Positions 43,977-52,779 of a stretch of DNA of 64,000 bases are shown here, one piece after another; position 1 is the first letter of the stretch, and every line of letters begins with the position of its first letter. The DNA is from Brenneria alni. GTDB lineage: Bacteria > Pseudomonadota > Gammaproteobacteria > Enterobacterales > Enterobacteriaceae. The stretch is taken from assembly GCF_003666245.1 (NCBI RefSeq), contig NZ_MJLZ01000001.1:62001-126000 (forward strand), written 5' to 3'. Position numbers and translations under genes: made by a program. Under the pieces are notes generated by a model. The model had not been told where the DNA came from. It searched no databases and worked only from the letters and a program-made list of their open reading frames with translations.

Positions 43977-46658
43977 ATGACCGCTACACAAATTGATGAT
44001 CTTGACTCCTTGGTTGCCCGGGTGAAAAAGGCCCAACGCATCTACGCCGATTATACGCAGGAACAGGTGGATAACATCTTCCACGCCGCTGCCCTTGCCG
44101 CCGCCGCCGTCCGCATTCCGCTGGCGAAAATGGCGGTGGAAGAATCGGGAATGGGCGTAGTGGAAGATAAAGTGACCAAGAACCACTTCGCCTCCGAATA
44201 TATCTACAACGCCTATAAAAACGAGAAGACCTGCGGCATCCTGTCAGAAGATGACGCCTACGGCACGATCACCATCGCTGCCCCCATCGGTCTGATCTGT
44301 GGTATCGTCCCCACCACTAACCCAACCTCTACCGCGATTTTCAAAGCGCTCATCAGCCTGAAAACGCGTAATGGCATTATTTTCTCGCCGCATCCGCGTG
44401 CGAAAAATGCCACCAACAGAGCGGTGGAGATCGTCCTGCAAGCGGCTGTCGCCGCTGGCGCCCCGGCGGATATTATCGGCTGGATTACCGAACCGACTAT
44501 CGAGTTGACCAACCAGTTGATGCACCACCCGGATATCAATCTGGTTCTCGCCACCGGCGGGCCGGGAATGGTAAAAGCAGCCTACAGCTCCGGGAAACCG
44601 GCTCTGGGCGTAGGCCCCGGCAACACGCCGGTCGTGGTGGATGAAACCGCCGACGTTAAACGATTCGTCGCCTCCATTCTGATGTCGAAAACGTTCGATA
44701 ACGGCATGATCTGTTCATCCGAACAGTCCGCCATCGTGGTCAAGAGCGTTTATGACGAGGTGCGTGAGAATTTCCTCGCGCAAGGCGGTTATATTCTGCA
44801 AGGCGAAGAGCTTTCCGCCGTGGGGAGTATATTGAGGAAGAACGGTGGGTTAAATGCTGCTATCGTCGGACAGTCGGCGGTGAAAATTGCCGAAATGGCC
44901 GGTATCAGCGTCCCGCCGAATACCAAAGTGCTGATCGGCGAAGTCTCCAGAGCCGACGAATCCGAACCTTTCGCACACGAAAAACTCTCTCCCACGCTGG
45001 CGCTATACAAAGCGCAGAATTTCAGCGAAGCGGTCGATATCGCCGAAAAATTGCTCAATATGGAAGGAATCGGTCATACCAGTTGCCTGTATACCGATCA
45101 GGATAACCAAGCCCACCGGGTACTTTATTTCGGCGAAAGGATGAAAACCTCCCGTGTATTGATCAACTCACCGACCTCTTACGGCGGCATCGGCGACTTG
45201 TACAACTTCAAGCTGGTGCCCTCTCTGACGTTGGGCTGCGGCTCCTGGGGCGGCAACTCCGTTTCGGAAAACGTGGGGCCGAAGCATCTTCTCAATATAA
45301 AAACCGTAGCCAAGCGAGCGGAAAATATGTTGTGGCATAAACTTCCCAAATCCATCTATTTCCGGCGCGGCTCGCTTCCCGTTGCGCTGGACGAAGTCGT
45401 CAACGATGGCGCGAAACGCGTATTTATCGTAACCGACCGTTTCCTGTTCAATAACGGTTATGCCGATCTGGTGATATCGCGCCTGAAACAGCATGGCGTC
45501 GCCACCGAAGTATTCTTCGAGGTAGAAGCGGACCCGACACTGAGCATCGTCCGCAAAGGAACAGAGCAGGTAAATGCATTCAACCCGGATGTGATCATTG
45601 CACTGGGCGGCGGCTCGCCGATGGACGCGGCCAAACTGATGTGGGTCATGTATGAGCACCCGGAAACCCGTTTCGAAGATCTGGCGCTGCGCTTTATGGA
45701 TATCCGTAAGCGCATCCACACCTTTCCGAAAATGGGGGTAAAGGCTCGGATGATCTGCATTCCCACCACATCCGGCACCGGTTCCGAGGTTACGCCGTTT
45801 GCGGTCGTTACCGATGATGCCGCCGGGATAAAATATCCGCTGGCGGACTATGCATTGACGCCGGATATGGCGATCGTCGATGCCGATCTGGTGATGAGTA
45901 TGCCGAAATCGCTATGCGCCTTCGGCGGCCTGGATGCCATCACCCACGCAACGGAAGCCTATGTATCGGTGCTGGCCAATGAATTCAGCGACGGTCAGGC
46001 ATTGCAGGCGTTGAAACTGTTGCACGGTAATCTGGTCGCCAGCTATCAGCAAGGGGCGAAAAACCCGGTTGCCCGCGAACGGGTGCACAGCGCGGCGACT
46101 ATCGCCGGTATCGCCTTTGCCAACGCCTTCCTGGGCGTGTGCCATTCCATGGCGCATAAGCTGGGTTCCGAATTCCATATTCCGCACGGGCTGGCCAACG
46201 CCATGCTGATCTGTAACGTCATTCGCTATAACGCGATCGATAAACCGACCAAGCAGGCGACTTTCAGCCAATACGCTTATCCGCAGGCCCGCAAACGCTA
46301 TGCGGAAATTGCCGATTATCTTGCCCTCAGCGCCCCTGGCGACGATGTGGGACAGAAAATCGACAAGCTGCTGACCTGGCTGGACGAAACCAAGACAGCG
46401 CTGGATGTTCCAGCCAGCATTCGTGACTTTGGCGTACCGGAAGCGGATTTTCTGGCCAGGGTGGATAAACTGTCCGAAGATGCGTTCGATGACCAATGTA
46501 CCGGTGCTAACCCACGTTATCCGCTAATCGCCGAACTGAAGCAGATTCTGTTGGATACCTACTACGGTCGTCCCTATAGCGATAACCCCGCCTCGCCTAA
46601 ACAGGCTGTAGAGCCTAAAGCAGCAAACAATGACAAAAAAGGAAAAGCGAAAGGGTGA
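43977..46658 (+). CDS. adhE: Bifunctional acetaldehyde-CoA/alcohol dehydrogenase AdhE
   Basis: Converts acetyl-CoA to ethanol in fermentation, regenerating NAD; forms spirosome filaments. 893 residues from the ATG at 43,977, six bases after GGAG; an ATG four codons earlier contains that site. The N-terminal aldehyde dehydrogenase half has the catalytic Cys in FDNGMICSSEQ; the C-terminal iron-alcohol dehydrogenase half has GGGSPMDAAK and HSMAHKLGSEFHIPHGLAN. The Lys-rich tail is family-typical. In E. coli adhE is elsewhere (near tdk), so its place beside thiQ is a rearrangement or an extra copy. Confidence 0.95.
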   Translation: MTATQIDDLDSLVARVKKAQRIYADYTQEQVDNIFHAAALAAAAVRIPLAKMAVEESGMGVVEDKVTKNHFASEYIYNAYKNEKTCGILSEDDAYGTITIAAPIGLICGIVPTTNPTSTAIFKALISLKTRNGIIFSPHPRAKNATNRAVEIVLQAAVAAGAPADIIGWITEPTIELTNQLMHHPDINLVLATGGPGMVKAAYSSGKPALGVGPGNTPVVVDETADVKRFVASILMSKTFDNGMICSSEQSAIVVKSVYDEVRENFLAQGGYILQGEELSAVGSILRKNGGLNAAIVGQSAVKIAEMAGISVPPNTKVLIGEVSRADESEPFAHEKLSPTLALYKAQNFSEAVDIAEKLLNMEGIGHTSCLYTDQDNQAHRVLYFGERMKTSRVLINSPTSYGGIGDLYNFKLVPSLTLGCGSWGGNSVSENVGPKHLLNIKTVAKRAENMLWHKLPKSIYFRRGSLPVALDEVVNDGAKRVFIVTDRFLFNNGYADLVISRLKQHGVATEVFFEVEADPTLSIVRKGTEQVNAFNPDVIIALGGGSPMDAAKLMWVMYEHPETRFEDLALRFMDIRKRIHTFPKMGVKARMICIPTTSGTGSEVTPFAVVTDDAAGIKYPLADYALTPDMAIVDADLVMSMPKSLCAFGGLDAITHATEAYVSVLANEFSDGQALQALKLLHGNLVASYQQGAKNPVARERVHSAATIAGIAFANAFLGVCHSMAHKLGSEFHIPHGLANAMLICNVIRYNAIDKPTKQATFSQYAYPQARKRYAEIADYLALSAPGDDVGQKIDKLLTWLDETKTALDVPASIRDFGVPEADFLARVDKLSEDAFDDQCTGANPRYPLIAELKQILLDTYYGRPYSDNPASPKQAVEPKAANNDKKGKAKG

Positions 46659-46685
46659 TGGCTAATCTCCTGAACTAACCCTTCC

Positions 46686-46717
46686 AGGGGCTTATGTGGA
46701 ACACCGCATAAGCCCCT
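46686..46717 (+). terminator. Hairpin downstream of adhE
   Basis: Perfect 11-base inverted repeat AGGGGCTTATG / CATAAGCCCCT with a ten-base loop, 28 bases after the adhE stop. No strong U-tract follows (ATCTGTC), so termination strength is uncertain. Confidence 0.55.
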
Positions 46718-46856
46718 ATCTGTCGCCAAATCCATAAGTTTCTTATTTAATAGCAATGTGAGCTGCCGCAAATTTTTATCCACGAGGGGCTTGTTCTCTT
46801 TTGGCTAAACGTGCTTAGATAATTTTGTTTACACCTACACGCAATGAAGGTACTCC

Positions 46857-46961
46857 GTGAGACACGCTACTTCTACTTCAGCACCACTACACACCGCACA
46901 TGTTGATGCGGTTGTCGTCGTGCGCGTGGTAGTCGTGGTGGTGGTCGGCAACGCGCCGTAA
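46857..46961 (+). CDS. ivbL: ilvBN operon leader peptide IvbL
   Basis: 34-codon attenuation leader with GTG start preceded by AAGG. It encodes four Val, one Arg and seven Val, then GNAP and stop, closely matching E. coli IvbL (AAVVVVRVVVVVGNAP). Ribosome stalling on valine codons couples ilvBN expression to valyl-tRNA. It stands 28 bases before its attenuator. Confidence 0.92.
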   Translation: MRHATSTSAPLHTAHVDAVVVVRVVVVVVVGNAP

Positions 46962-46988
46962 CGGGTTCCGAATCAAGCAAAGATTCTC

Positions 46989-47025
46989 AAACCCCGCCGG
47001 CGCAAGCCGAGCGGGGTTTCTTGTC
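46989..47025 (+). terminator. ilvBN attenuator terminator
   Basis: Stem AAACCCCGC (46,989-46,997) with GCGGGGTTT (47,011-47,019), followed by CTTGTCT. Placed between ivbL and ilvB as in the E. coli attenuator. Confidence 0.85.
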
Positions 47026-47076
47026 TCTACCCTCCCCGCTCCGATACCGCACCGGCCCTGATGAAAGGATATGAAT

Positions 47077-47656
47077 ATGCGTTATACAGGCGCTCAGTTG
47101 ATTGTCAGACTGCTCGAACAGCAGGGCATCACCACAGTGGCAGGCATTCCCGGCGGGGCTGCCCTGCCGTTATACGATGCGCAGGCCGCGCCAGTGGTTG
47201 ACCTCGGGTGGGCTGGGGACGATGGGTTTTGGGCTGCCCGCCGCGATTGGCGCCGCGCTGGCCGAACCGGAACGCACCGTAATTTGCTTTTCCGGCGACG
47301 GCAGTCTGATGATGAATATTCAGGAAATGGCGACTGCCGCAGAAGAAGGACTGAACGTCAAAATTATTCTGATGAATAACCAGTCCCTTGGTCTGGTTCA
47401 TCAGCAACAGGATCTGTTCTTCCAGCAACGTATCTTTGCCGCAGATTACCGCTACCGTACCAACTTTCTGGCCATCGCCGCAGGTTTCGGTTTTGCCGCC
47501 TGCGATCTGAATGCGGCGGAGAACCCCCGTACCGCATTGGCTGACGCGCTGAATCGTCCGGGGCCAGCCTTGATCCATGTGTTAATTGATGTGAATGAAA
47601 AAGTTTATCCGATGGTGCCGCCGGGCGCCGCTAACATCGATATGATTGGAGATTAA
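47077..47656 (+). pseudogene. ilvB: ilvB, acetohydroxyacid synthase I large subunit, internally deleted and frameshifted
   Basis: The start ([17 protein letters not shown], then [13 protein letters not shown]) matches IlvB residues about 13-45. At about 47,178-47,185 the sequence jumps to the C-terminal TPP domain ([19 protein letters not shown]) in another reading frame. 580 bases remain of about 1,690, so some 1.1 kb is lost, including the catalytic Glu segment and FAD region. The upstream frame runs on to 47,379 as unrelated residues. The C-terminal part retains [12 protein letters not shown] and VYPMVPPGAAN and ends in the normal place before ilvN. A functional AHAS I large subunit cannot be made. 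Confidence 0.9.
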
Positions 47657-47660
47657 TACC

Positions 47661-47954
47661 ATGCTGACTAAATCTGCCTCAAATCAGGTGACTTTGGAGC
47701 TATCGGTGCGTAACCACCCCGGCGTGATGTCTCACGTGTGCGGATTGTTTGCCCGCCGGGCATTTAATGTTGAAGGGATCTTGTGTATGCCGCTGGCAGG
47801 CGGCGACGAAAGTCGCATCTGGCTACTGGTACAGGACGATCAGCGACTGCAACAGATGGTAAGCCAGGTAGAAAAATTAGAGGATGTCCTCCGGGTACGC
47901 CGCCACAGTGATGAAATGCGTATTTTCGATCAGGTGGCGGAGTTTTATCGCTAA
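47661..47954 (+). CDS. ilvN: Acetohydroxyacid synthase I small subunit
   Basis: Regulatory ACT-domain subunit of AHAS I. About 97 residues from [14 protein letters not shown]; core [23 protein letters not shown] and EKLEDVLRV are intact. GGAG lies nine bases before the ATG, overlapping the end of ilvB. Its catalytic partner here is a pseudogene, so it may be a relic, or may interact with another AHAS. Confidence 0.93.
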   Translation: MLTKSASNQVTLELSVRNHPGVMSHVCGLFARRAFNVEGILCMPLAGGDESRIWLLVQDDQRLQQMVSQVEKLEDVLRVRRHSDEMRIFDQVAEFYR

Positions 47955-47971
47955 TGTTACGATCGTCTATC

Positions 47972-48006
47972 TACGGAACGGGGCATGGCCGCCCCCTTAT
48001 TCCGTA
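47972..48006. terminator. Hairpin between convergent ilvN and yabI
   Basis: Inverted repeat of about 14 bases, beginning TACGGAAcGGGG and closing with CCCC and TTCCGTA. It sits 15 bases after ilvN and 12 before the yabI stop. No U-tract. Confidence 0.45.
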
Positions 48007-48017
48007 CGCTGCAAGGT

Positions 48018-48788
48018 TTACCCGTGCAGCACCTGCCACAGCAGGTGGCGATAGACGGGCATTAACGGATGTTGAATCAGTATCGTCAGACATCCCGCTG
48101 CGGCTGCCAGCGACAACGGCGCCAGCCAGCGTAAACGGTTTATTGGCAACCACTGATTGAACCAGTCGCGCTTTTTCCCTTTATCTCCCCGCCACCAGCG
48201 CCAACTCAGCCATGCCGCGCTCCACACCAATAAAGCCGTAGCCAGCAGCAGCCATTTAAAACCGCTGCTATTGGTTGCGGCAGGAATATCAATGGCGACG
48301 CCCGCCAATATGCCAGGTAAAAAATAAATCGGCGGCCATAGCAGGCAACCAATTATGTTTGGCAACGCGAATTTATAGGGCGGTAATTCCAGCATACCGG
48401 CAACCATCGGGATCAACGGACGCGTCGGGCCGACAAAGCGCCCGACCAGCACAGTCGCAATATGGTGCCGATGCAGCGCATGTTCCGTTTTACGCAACAG
48501 CGTCTGATGTTTTTTCAGGAAAGACCATTGGTGCAGCGGTTGTTTAAATCTTCTGCCAATGAAATAGGAAATCCAATCCCCCAGCAAACAGCCGATAATA
48601 CCCGCCGCCCATGCCGGATACAGCCCCATCTGGCCGCTGCCGATCAGCGCCCCCAGCGCCGCCATCATCAACGTTCCCGGCAGTAACAGGCCAACCAGAG
48701 CCAGAGATTCCAGAAAGGCAACCAGCATGACGGCGATCAGCGAATACGCTAATGATTGAGTAACCAGATGATCCAGCCACGCTTCCAT
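48018..48788 (-). CDS. yabI: DedA-family inner membrane protein YabI
   Basis: DedA/SNARE-associated membrane protein; the family includes flippases recycling undecaprenyl phosphate and phospholipids, but the role of YabI is not firmly set. About 256 residues (E. coli 254) from MEAWLDHLVTQS; a longer in-frame start at 48,848 is unlikely. Signatures are AFLESLALVGLLLPGT, GDWISYFIGRRF and VGRFVGPTRPLIPMVAGM. In E. coli it follows thiQ directly. Confidence 0.93.
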   Translation of the reverse strand: MEAWLDHLVTQSLAYSLIAVMLVAFLESLALVGLLLPGTLMMAALGALIGSGQMGLYPAWAAGIIGCLLGDWISYFIGRRFKQPLHQWSFLKKHQTLLRKTEHALHRHHIATVLVGRFVGPTRPLIPMVAGMLELPPYKFALPNIIGCLLWPPIYFLPGILAGVAIDIPAATNSSGFKWLLLATALLVWSAAWLSWRWWRGDKGKKRDWFNQWLPINRLRWLAPLSLAAAAGCLTILIQHPLMPVYRHLLWQVLHG

Positions 48789-49195
48789 AGATTCGTGCTC
48801 ATTGTTTATGAAAAAAGGGATTGTCTGGATCTTAGCAGAAGCCGTCAACTAATCATTTTCTTTGAAAAAACCACTCATACAGCGGGATTGGCAACATCTT
48901 AATATGTAAATTGAGGGGATTATTTCGCGCGTGATGAAAATCCGCATTTCTCTATAAATAAAGTACCACGCCCGACATAGGGCGGTTCAAACGCCACCGC
49001 CCTATGAACCCTGGCTTTTGGCTGAAATCGTGCCGCTACGCGATATCTTCGGTGTTCGTGACCTTAATTCGAACCACGAGTGACGCGTTCCAGACGCGGC
49101 ACTCGTTTTCGCGGCTTCCCTGCCGCTCATTCGACGGCCACACCCACCTCAGCACAATTTCTTACGCCGGGAAAACCAAAACAGCAGGTTTTATT
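48789..49195. other. Gene-free interval rich in inverted repeats (yabI-liv)
   Basis: About 400 bases without a coding frame. It holds three hairpins in 150 bases: a perfect 11-base stem CATAGGGCGGT/ACCGCCCTATG (48,976-49,006), a compound stem ACGAGTG...CACTCGT with inner CGCGT/ACGCG (49,076-49,106) followed by TTTT, and GCGGC/GCCGC (49,111-49,126). A structured RNA or an intergenic repeat is possible. Confidence 0.5.
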
Positions 49196-49891
49196 CTATC
49201 CCCCCAGATACATCTTTTTCACTTCCGGGTTGGCCAGAATATCCTGCGCCGGCCCTTTCAGCACGATCTTGCCGTTCTCCAGCACATAGGCGCGATCGGC
49301 AATCTTCAGTGCGGCGGTGGCATTTTGTTCAACCAAAAGGATGGTAATATTCTCCCTCTGCAACTGTTTAATAATATTGAACATTTCGCCCACTATCTTT
49401 GGCGCCAGTCCCAGGCTTGGCTCATCCAGCATCAACAGCACCGGTTCGCTCATCAATGCCCTGGCAATCGCCAGCATCTGCTGTTCACCGCCACTCATGG
49501 TGCCTGCCAACTGGCTGCGCCGTTCTTTCAGCCGGGGAAACAGCGCATACATTTTTTCTTTCAGGTGCTCGAAATTAATCGGATTGTTATACGCCCCCAT
49601 GCGCAGGTTTTCTTCAATGGTCAAATTGGTAAAAACCTTGCGTCCTTCCGGTACTAATGCCAGCCCTTTACGTACAATCTGATGGGTCAGGCTGTTGGAT
49701 ATATCTTCATTAAGAAAATCGACTTTGCCGGTCGATTTCACCAGATTAATAATGCCGTTCAGCGTTGAGGTTTTCCCCGCCCCGTTGCTGCCAATCAACG
49801 TGACGATTTCGCTATTATTCACCTCAATGTCGATGCCTTTTAATCCCTGAATCAGCCCATAAAATACCCGTAGCTCCTCGGCCTTAAGCAT
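49196..49891 (-). CDS. Branched-chain amino-acid-type ABC transporter ATPase, LivF-like
   Basis: Second ATPase of a HAA-family importer. About 231 residues from MLKAEELRVFYG, chosen because GGAG lies nine bases before it. Walker A GSNGAGKTS, signature TMSGGEQQM, Walker B LLMLDEPSLGL, and the family end KKMYLGG. Last gene of a five-gene minus-strand operon; overlaps the LivG-like gene by eight bases. Divergent enough from E. coli LivF to be a paralog. Confidence 0.9.
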   Translation of the reverse strand: MLKAEELRVFYGLIQGLKGIDIEVNNSEIVTLIGSNGAGKTSTLNGIINLVKSTGKVDFLNEDISNSLTHQIVRKGLALVPEGRKVFTNLTIEENLRMGAYNNPINFEHLKEKMYALFPRLKERRSQLAGTMSGGEQQMLAIARALMSEPVLLMLDEPSLGLAPKIVGEMFNIIKQLQRENITILLVEQNATAALKIADRAYVLENGKIVLKGPAQDILANPEVKKMYLGG

Positions 49892-50663
49892 AATCGACAT
49901 CTCCAAGATAGGCGGCAATCACCTCTTTATTATTAATTGCCTCATGGATGGTCCCGCTGAATAACGGTTTGCCATAATCCAGCACCAGAACCCGTTCACA
50001 CAGGGTGTTAACAAAAGACATATCATGTTCAATCAGTAGAACCGTTAATTTATAATCTTCACGCATTTTAAAAATCAGTTGCGCCAGTTCGTTAGTTTCC
50101 CTTGGATTCATGCCCGCAGCCGGTTCATCCAATAAGAGTAACGCGGGCGACGTGGCTAATGCCCTGGCAATCTCGACTTTACGCTGATTGCCGTAACTCA
50201 GATTGGTTGCCAGCGAATGCGCATGTTCCGCGATACCGATATATTCAAGAATCTCCATCGCCCGCGTTTTAGCCTGCTTTTCTGCCGAGAAAAAGCGCCC
50301 CATATGCAATGCTGCTTCAATAAAAGAATAATGAATGAAGCGATCAAAACCGATTAATACGTTCTCCAGCACCGTCATTGAATTGAACAAACGAATATTC
50401 TGGAAAGTACGGGCAATGCCGCGATTGACCACCTGATTCGGTTTTAATCCGGTGATTTTTTCATTACCCAACATGACCGTTCCCGAGGTCGGTTTATAGT
50501 TTGAGGTAATAACATTAAATAATGTGGTTTTCCCCGCGCCATTTGGGCCAATCAGACCAAATATTTCCGCCTGATTAAGCGTAAAGCTAACATCGTCAAT
50601 GGCCCGTAAGCCGCCAAATTGCATGATGACATTATCAACACTGAGAATAGGTTTATTTTCCAT
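49884..50663 (-). CDS. Branched-chain amino-acid-type ABC transporter ATPase, LivG-like
   Basis: First ATPase of the HAA importer. 259 residues: Walker A GPNGAGKTTLFN (near residue 38), long LivG-type insertion with GIARTFQNIRLFNSMTVLENV, signature LSYGNQRKVEIARAL, Walker B LLLLDEPAAGMNPRE. It overlaps the upstream permease by 11 bases. Confidence 0.92.
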   Translation of the reverse strand: MENKPILSVDNVIMQFGGLRAIDDVSFTLNQAEIFGLIGPNGAGKTTLFNVITSNYKPTSGTVMLGNEKITGLKPNQVVNRGIARTFQNIRLFNSMTVLENVLIGFDRFIHYSFIEAALHMGRFFSAEKQAKTRAMEILEYIGIAEHAHSLATNLSYGNQRKVEIARALATSPALLLLDEPAAGMNPRETNELAQLIFKMREDYKLTVLLIEHDMSFVNTLCERVLVLDYGKPLFSGTIHEAINNKEVIAAYLGDVDYA

Positions 50664-51696
50664 GATGGCGCTTCCTGTTCACTTCCCAGATTTCCTGCTT
50701 ACCCAGCAACCCTTCACGGGCAAAAAGCATAATGATCAGCAATGCCAATGAAAAAACCACCATGCGTAAACCGGGGTAAGCCCCCAGATTTTCGCCGAAC
50801 AAACTCAGCGGCTGGTCAAGGAAACGCAGCCACTCGCCGCTGCCCACCACCACAATGGTGCCCAGAATCGCGCCTGTGGTGCTGCCTAATCCGCCCAATA
50901 CAATGATGATCAGCAACTGGAACGTCAGCATAAAATCAAACAGATCGGGGGAAATAATCGTCAATAACGAAGCGAGTAAACCGCCGCCGATTCCTTCCAG
51001 AAAGGCGCTGGTGGCAAAGGCACAGGTTTTGATTTTGAAGGTATTAATCCCCATGGCGATCGCGGCGTCTTCATCATCACGCACGGCTTTCATCGCCCGA
51101 CCATATTTTGAATACACAATCTGTAAAATCAGCAGCACCGCGATCAAGGCGATAAAGCCACACCAGTACAGCATGTAGCTGGCCTGGGGAATTTCATTCA
51201 GACCAATAGCGCCATTGGTGATTTGCGGATTATTAATCGCCAGGATTTTAATAATAAAACCAAACCCTAACGTCACAATCGCCAGGTAGTCGCCGCGCAC
51301 CCGGAAGACCGGAAACGCCAGACACACCGCAAGCACTGAGGCACAAACGCCACTGATAATCAGTGCGGGCAAAAAGGAGGTGTGCAGCGCCAGCACCAGG
51401 GCGCTGGGGGACGCCATCTCATACATCTCAAGTTTAGTGTCCGCGCTTAATAGCAGGATGGCGGTAATATAGGCGCCGACGGCCACAAAACCGTTGGGTT
51501 CAAGGGATAACTGCCCCGTTACTCCGTTAATCAGGTTATAACTCACCGCCAGAATCATAAAAATAAAAATATTACTGACAATACGAATGACGTAATCGTC
51601 AAATACGCTCTGCAAGGTAAACAGAAGTAGCAGCATTATCACAAATAGCGCGACATAGCCGATTAACAGCGAAAATGAATTTGTTGGCATTCTCAT
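50653..51696 (-). CDS. Branched-chain amino-acid-type ABC permease, LivM-like
   Basis: 347-residue permease with about nine to ten hydrophobic spans. Contains the LivM-type segments AVSYNLINGVTGQLSLEPNGFVAVGAY and the ATPase-contact loop YSKYGRAMKAVRDDEDAAIAMGIN. Its start codon overlaps the LivH-like stop by one base. Confidence 0.92.
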   Translation of the reverse strand: MRMPTNSFSLLIGYVALFVIMLLLLFTLQSVFDDYVIRIVSNIFIFMILAVSYNLINGVTGQLSLEPNGFVAVGAYITAILLLSADTKLEMYEMASPSALVLALHTSFLPALIISGVCASVLAVCLAFPVFRVRGDYLAIVTLGFGFIIKILAINNPQITNGAIGLNEIPQASYMLYWCGFIALIAVLLILQIVYSKYGRAMKAVRDDEDAAIAMGINTFKIKTCAFATSAFLEGIGGGLLASLLTIISPDLFDFMLTFQLLIIIVLGGLGSTTGAILGTIVVVGSGEWLRFLDQPLSLFGENLGAYPGLRMVVFSLALLIIMLFAREGLLGKQEIWEVNRKRHHGK

Positions 51697-52595
51697 CAGA
51701 AACGGCTCCTTTCCAGTCTTTCATCGCCCATAATGCCTACCGGTCTGAATAACAGAACCAAAATCAGAAACATAAACGCAAAGGCGTCTTTATATCCGCC
51801 CAATTCAGGAAATACCGCGACGGCGACCACTTCGGTGAAGCCCAGAATAAAGCCGCCGATCACCGCCCCCGTGACGCTGCCAATTCCACCCAATACGGCA
51901 GCGGCAAACGCTTTCAGGCCAATCAATACCCCCATTAATGGATCGATGGTCGGATAGCTGGTGGCATAAAAAATCCCGCCGAGCGCCGCCAGCGAACTTC
52001 CGAGCGCAAAGACAAAGGCAATAATATGATTGGCATCGATCCCCATTAAGCGAACGGTATTCACGTCAAACGCCACAGCGCGAATCGCCATCCCTTGCCG
52101 GGTACGGTAGAGGATAAAAAGAATGCAGCCCAGTAAAACCAACGTCACCAGCGGCACCAGCCAGGCCACATTGGTAATAATGACGCCCCAGAATGAAACG
52201 GTTCGATTAAAGAAATCCGGCGCGGCAAAAAAGCGTGAGCTTCCGCCAAACAGCACATTAAACAGATTCTCTAAAAAGAAGCTGACGCCAATGGCGGTAA
52301 TCAGCATGGATATTTTAGAAGCCTGACGCAAAGGACGGTAGGCAATCTGATCGATACACACGCCCAGCAGCGCCGAAAAAAGAACCGCAAATAAAATAGC
52401 CGCCCCGAAAGGCAGTTCAAAGGTGGTTGAACCAAACAGGGCAAGAAACGCCCCCACCATCATAATATCGGCATGGGCGAAGTTGATCAGTCGTAATACG
52501 CCGTAAACCATGGTGTAACCAATAGCAATCAGCGCATACATACTGCCCAGACTCATACCGTTAACCACTTGCTGGAAGAAAATGGCAGCATCCAT
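51696..52595 (-). CDS. Branched-chain amino-acid-type ABC permease, LivH-like
   Basis: 299-residue permease with about eight spans. LivH signatures are VVNGMSLGSMYALIAIGYTMVYGV at the N-terminus and the contact loop RTRQGMAIRAVAFDVNTVRLMGI. The first gene after the binding protein, separated from it by a 184-base gap that holds a repeat. Confidence 0.92.
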   Translation of the reverse strand: MDAAIFFQQVVNGMSLGSMYALIAIGYTMVYGVLRLINFAHADIMMVGAFLALFGSTTFELPFGAAILFAVLFSALLGVCIDQIAYRPLRQASKISMLITAIGVSFFLENLFNVLFGGSSRFFAAPDFFNRTVSFWGVIITNVAWLVPLVTLVLLGCILFILYRTRQGMAIRAVAFDVNTVRLMGIDANHIIAFVFALGSSLAALGGIFYATSYPTIDPLMGVLIGLKAFAAAVLGGIGSVTGAVIGGFILGFTEVVAVAVFPELGGYKDAFAFMFLILVLLFRPVGIMGDERLERSRF

Positions 52596-52617
52596 AAATT
52601 CAATCCTTATTTGCTTT

Positions 52618-52775
52618 CATACATACCCAATAAATTTATGGCGGGCTATCCTGCCCGCTTCCGGGGGCCATGCTCTCGGCGTTTTTTCAAGATGCGGTAT
52701 GGTTTACCCGACTCCATGGAGAAACCGGATAATTTAAAGATGCCAACATCACCGCAACTTGAAAGATAAAGGATA
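52618..52775. repeat. ERIC-like intergenic element with dispersed repeat copy B
   Basis: The gap between the binding-protein and LivH-like genes starts with CATACCCAATAAATTTATGG and ends with GCAACTTGAAAGATAAAGGA. The second resembles the right end of enterobacterial ERIC repeats (GCAACTTGAAGTATGACG). The core at 52,635-52,671 shares TTTATGGCGGGCTATCCT with the copy near 37,574-37,612 in opposite orientation. Such elements can modulate mRNA stability inside operons. Confidence 0.6.
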
Positions 52776-52779
52776 TAAA

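Noticed and set aside
47071-47379. 102-codon frame starting as IlvB
   Set aside because: Only the first part is IlvB-like; the rest is out-of-frame ilvB sequence, so it is treated as part of the pseudogene rather than a gene.
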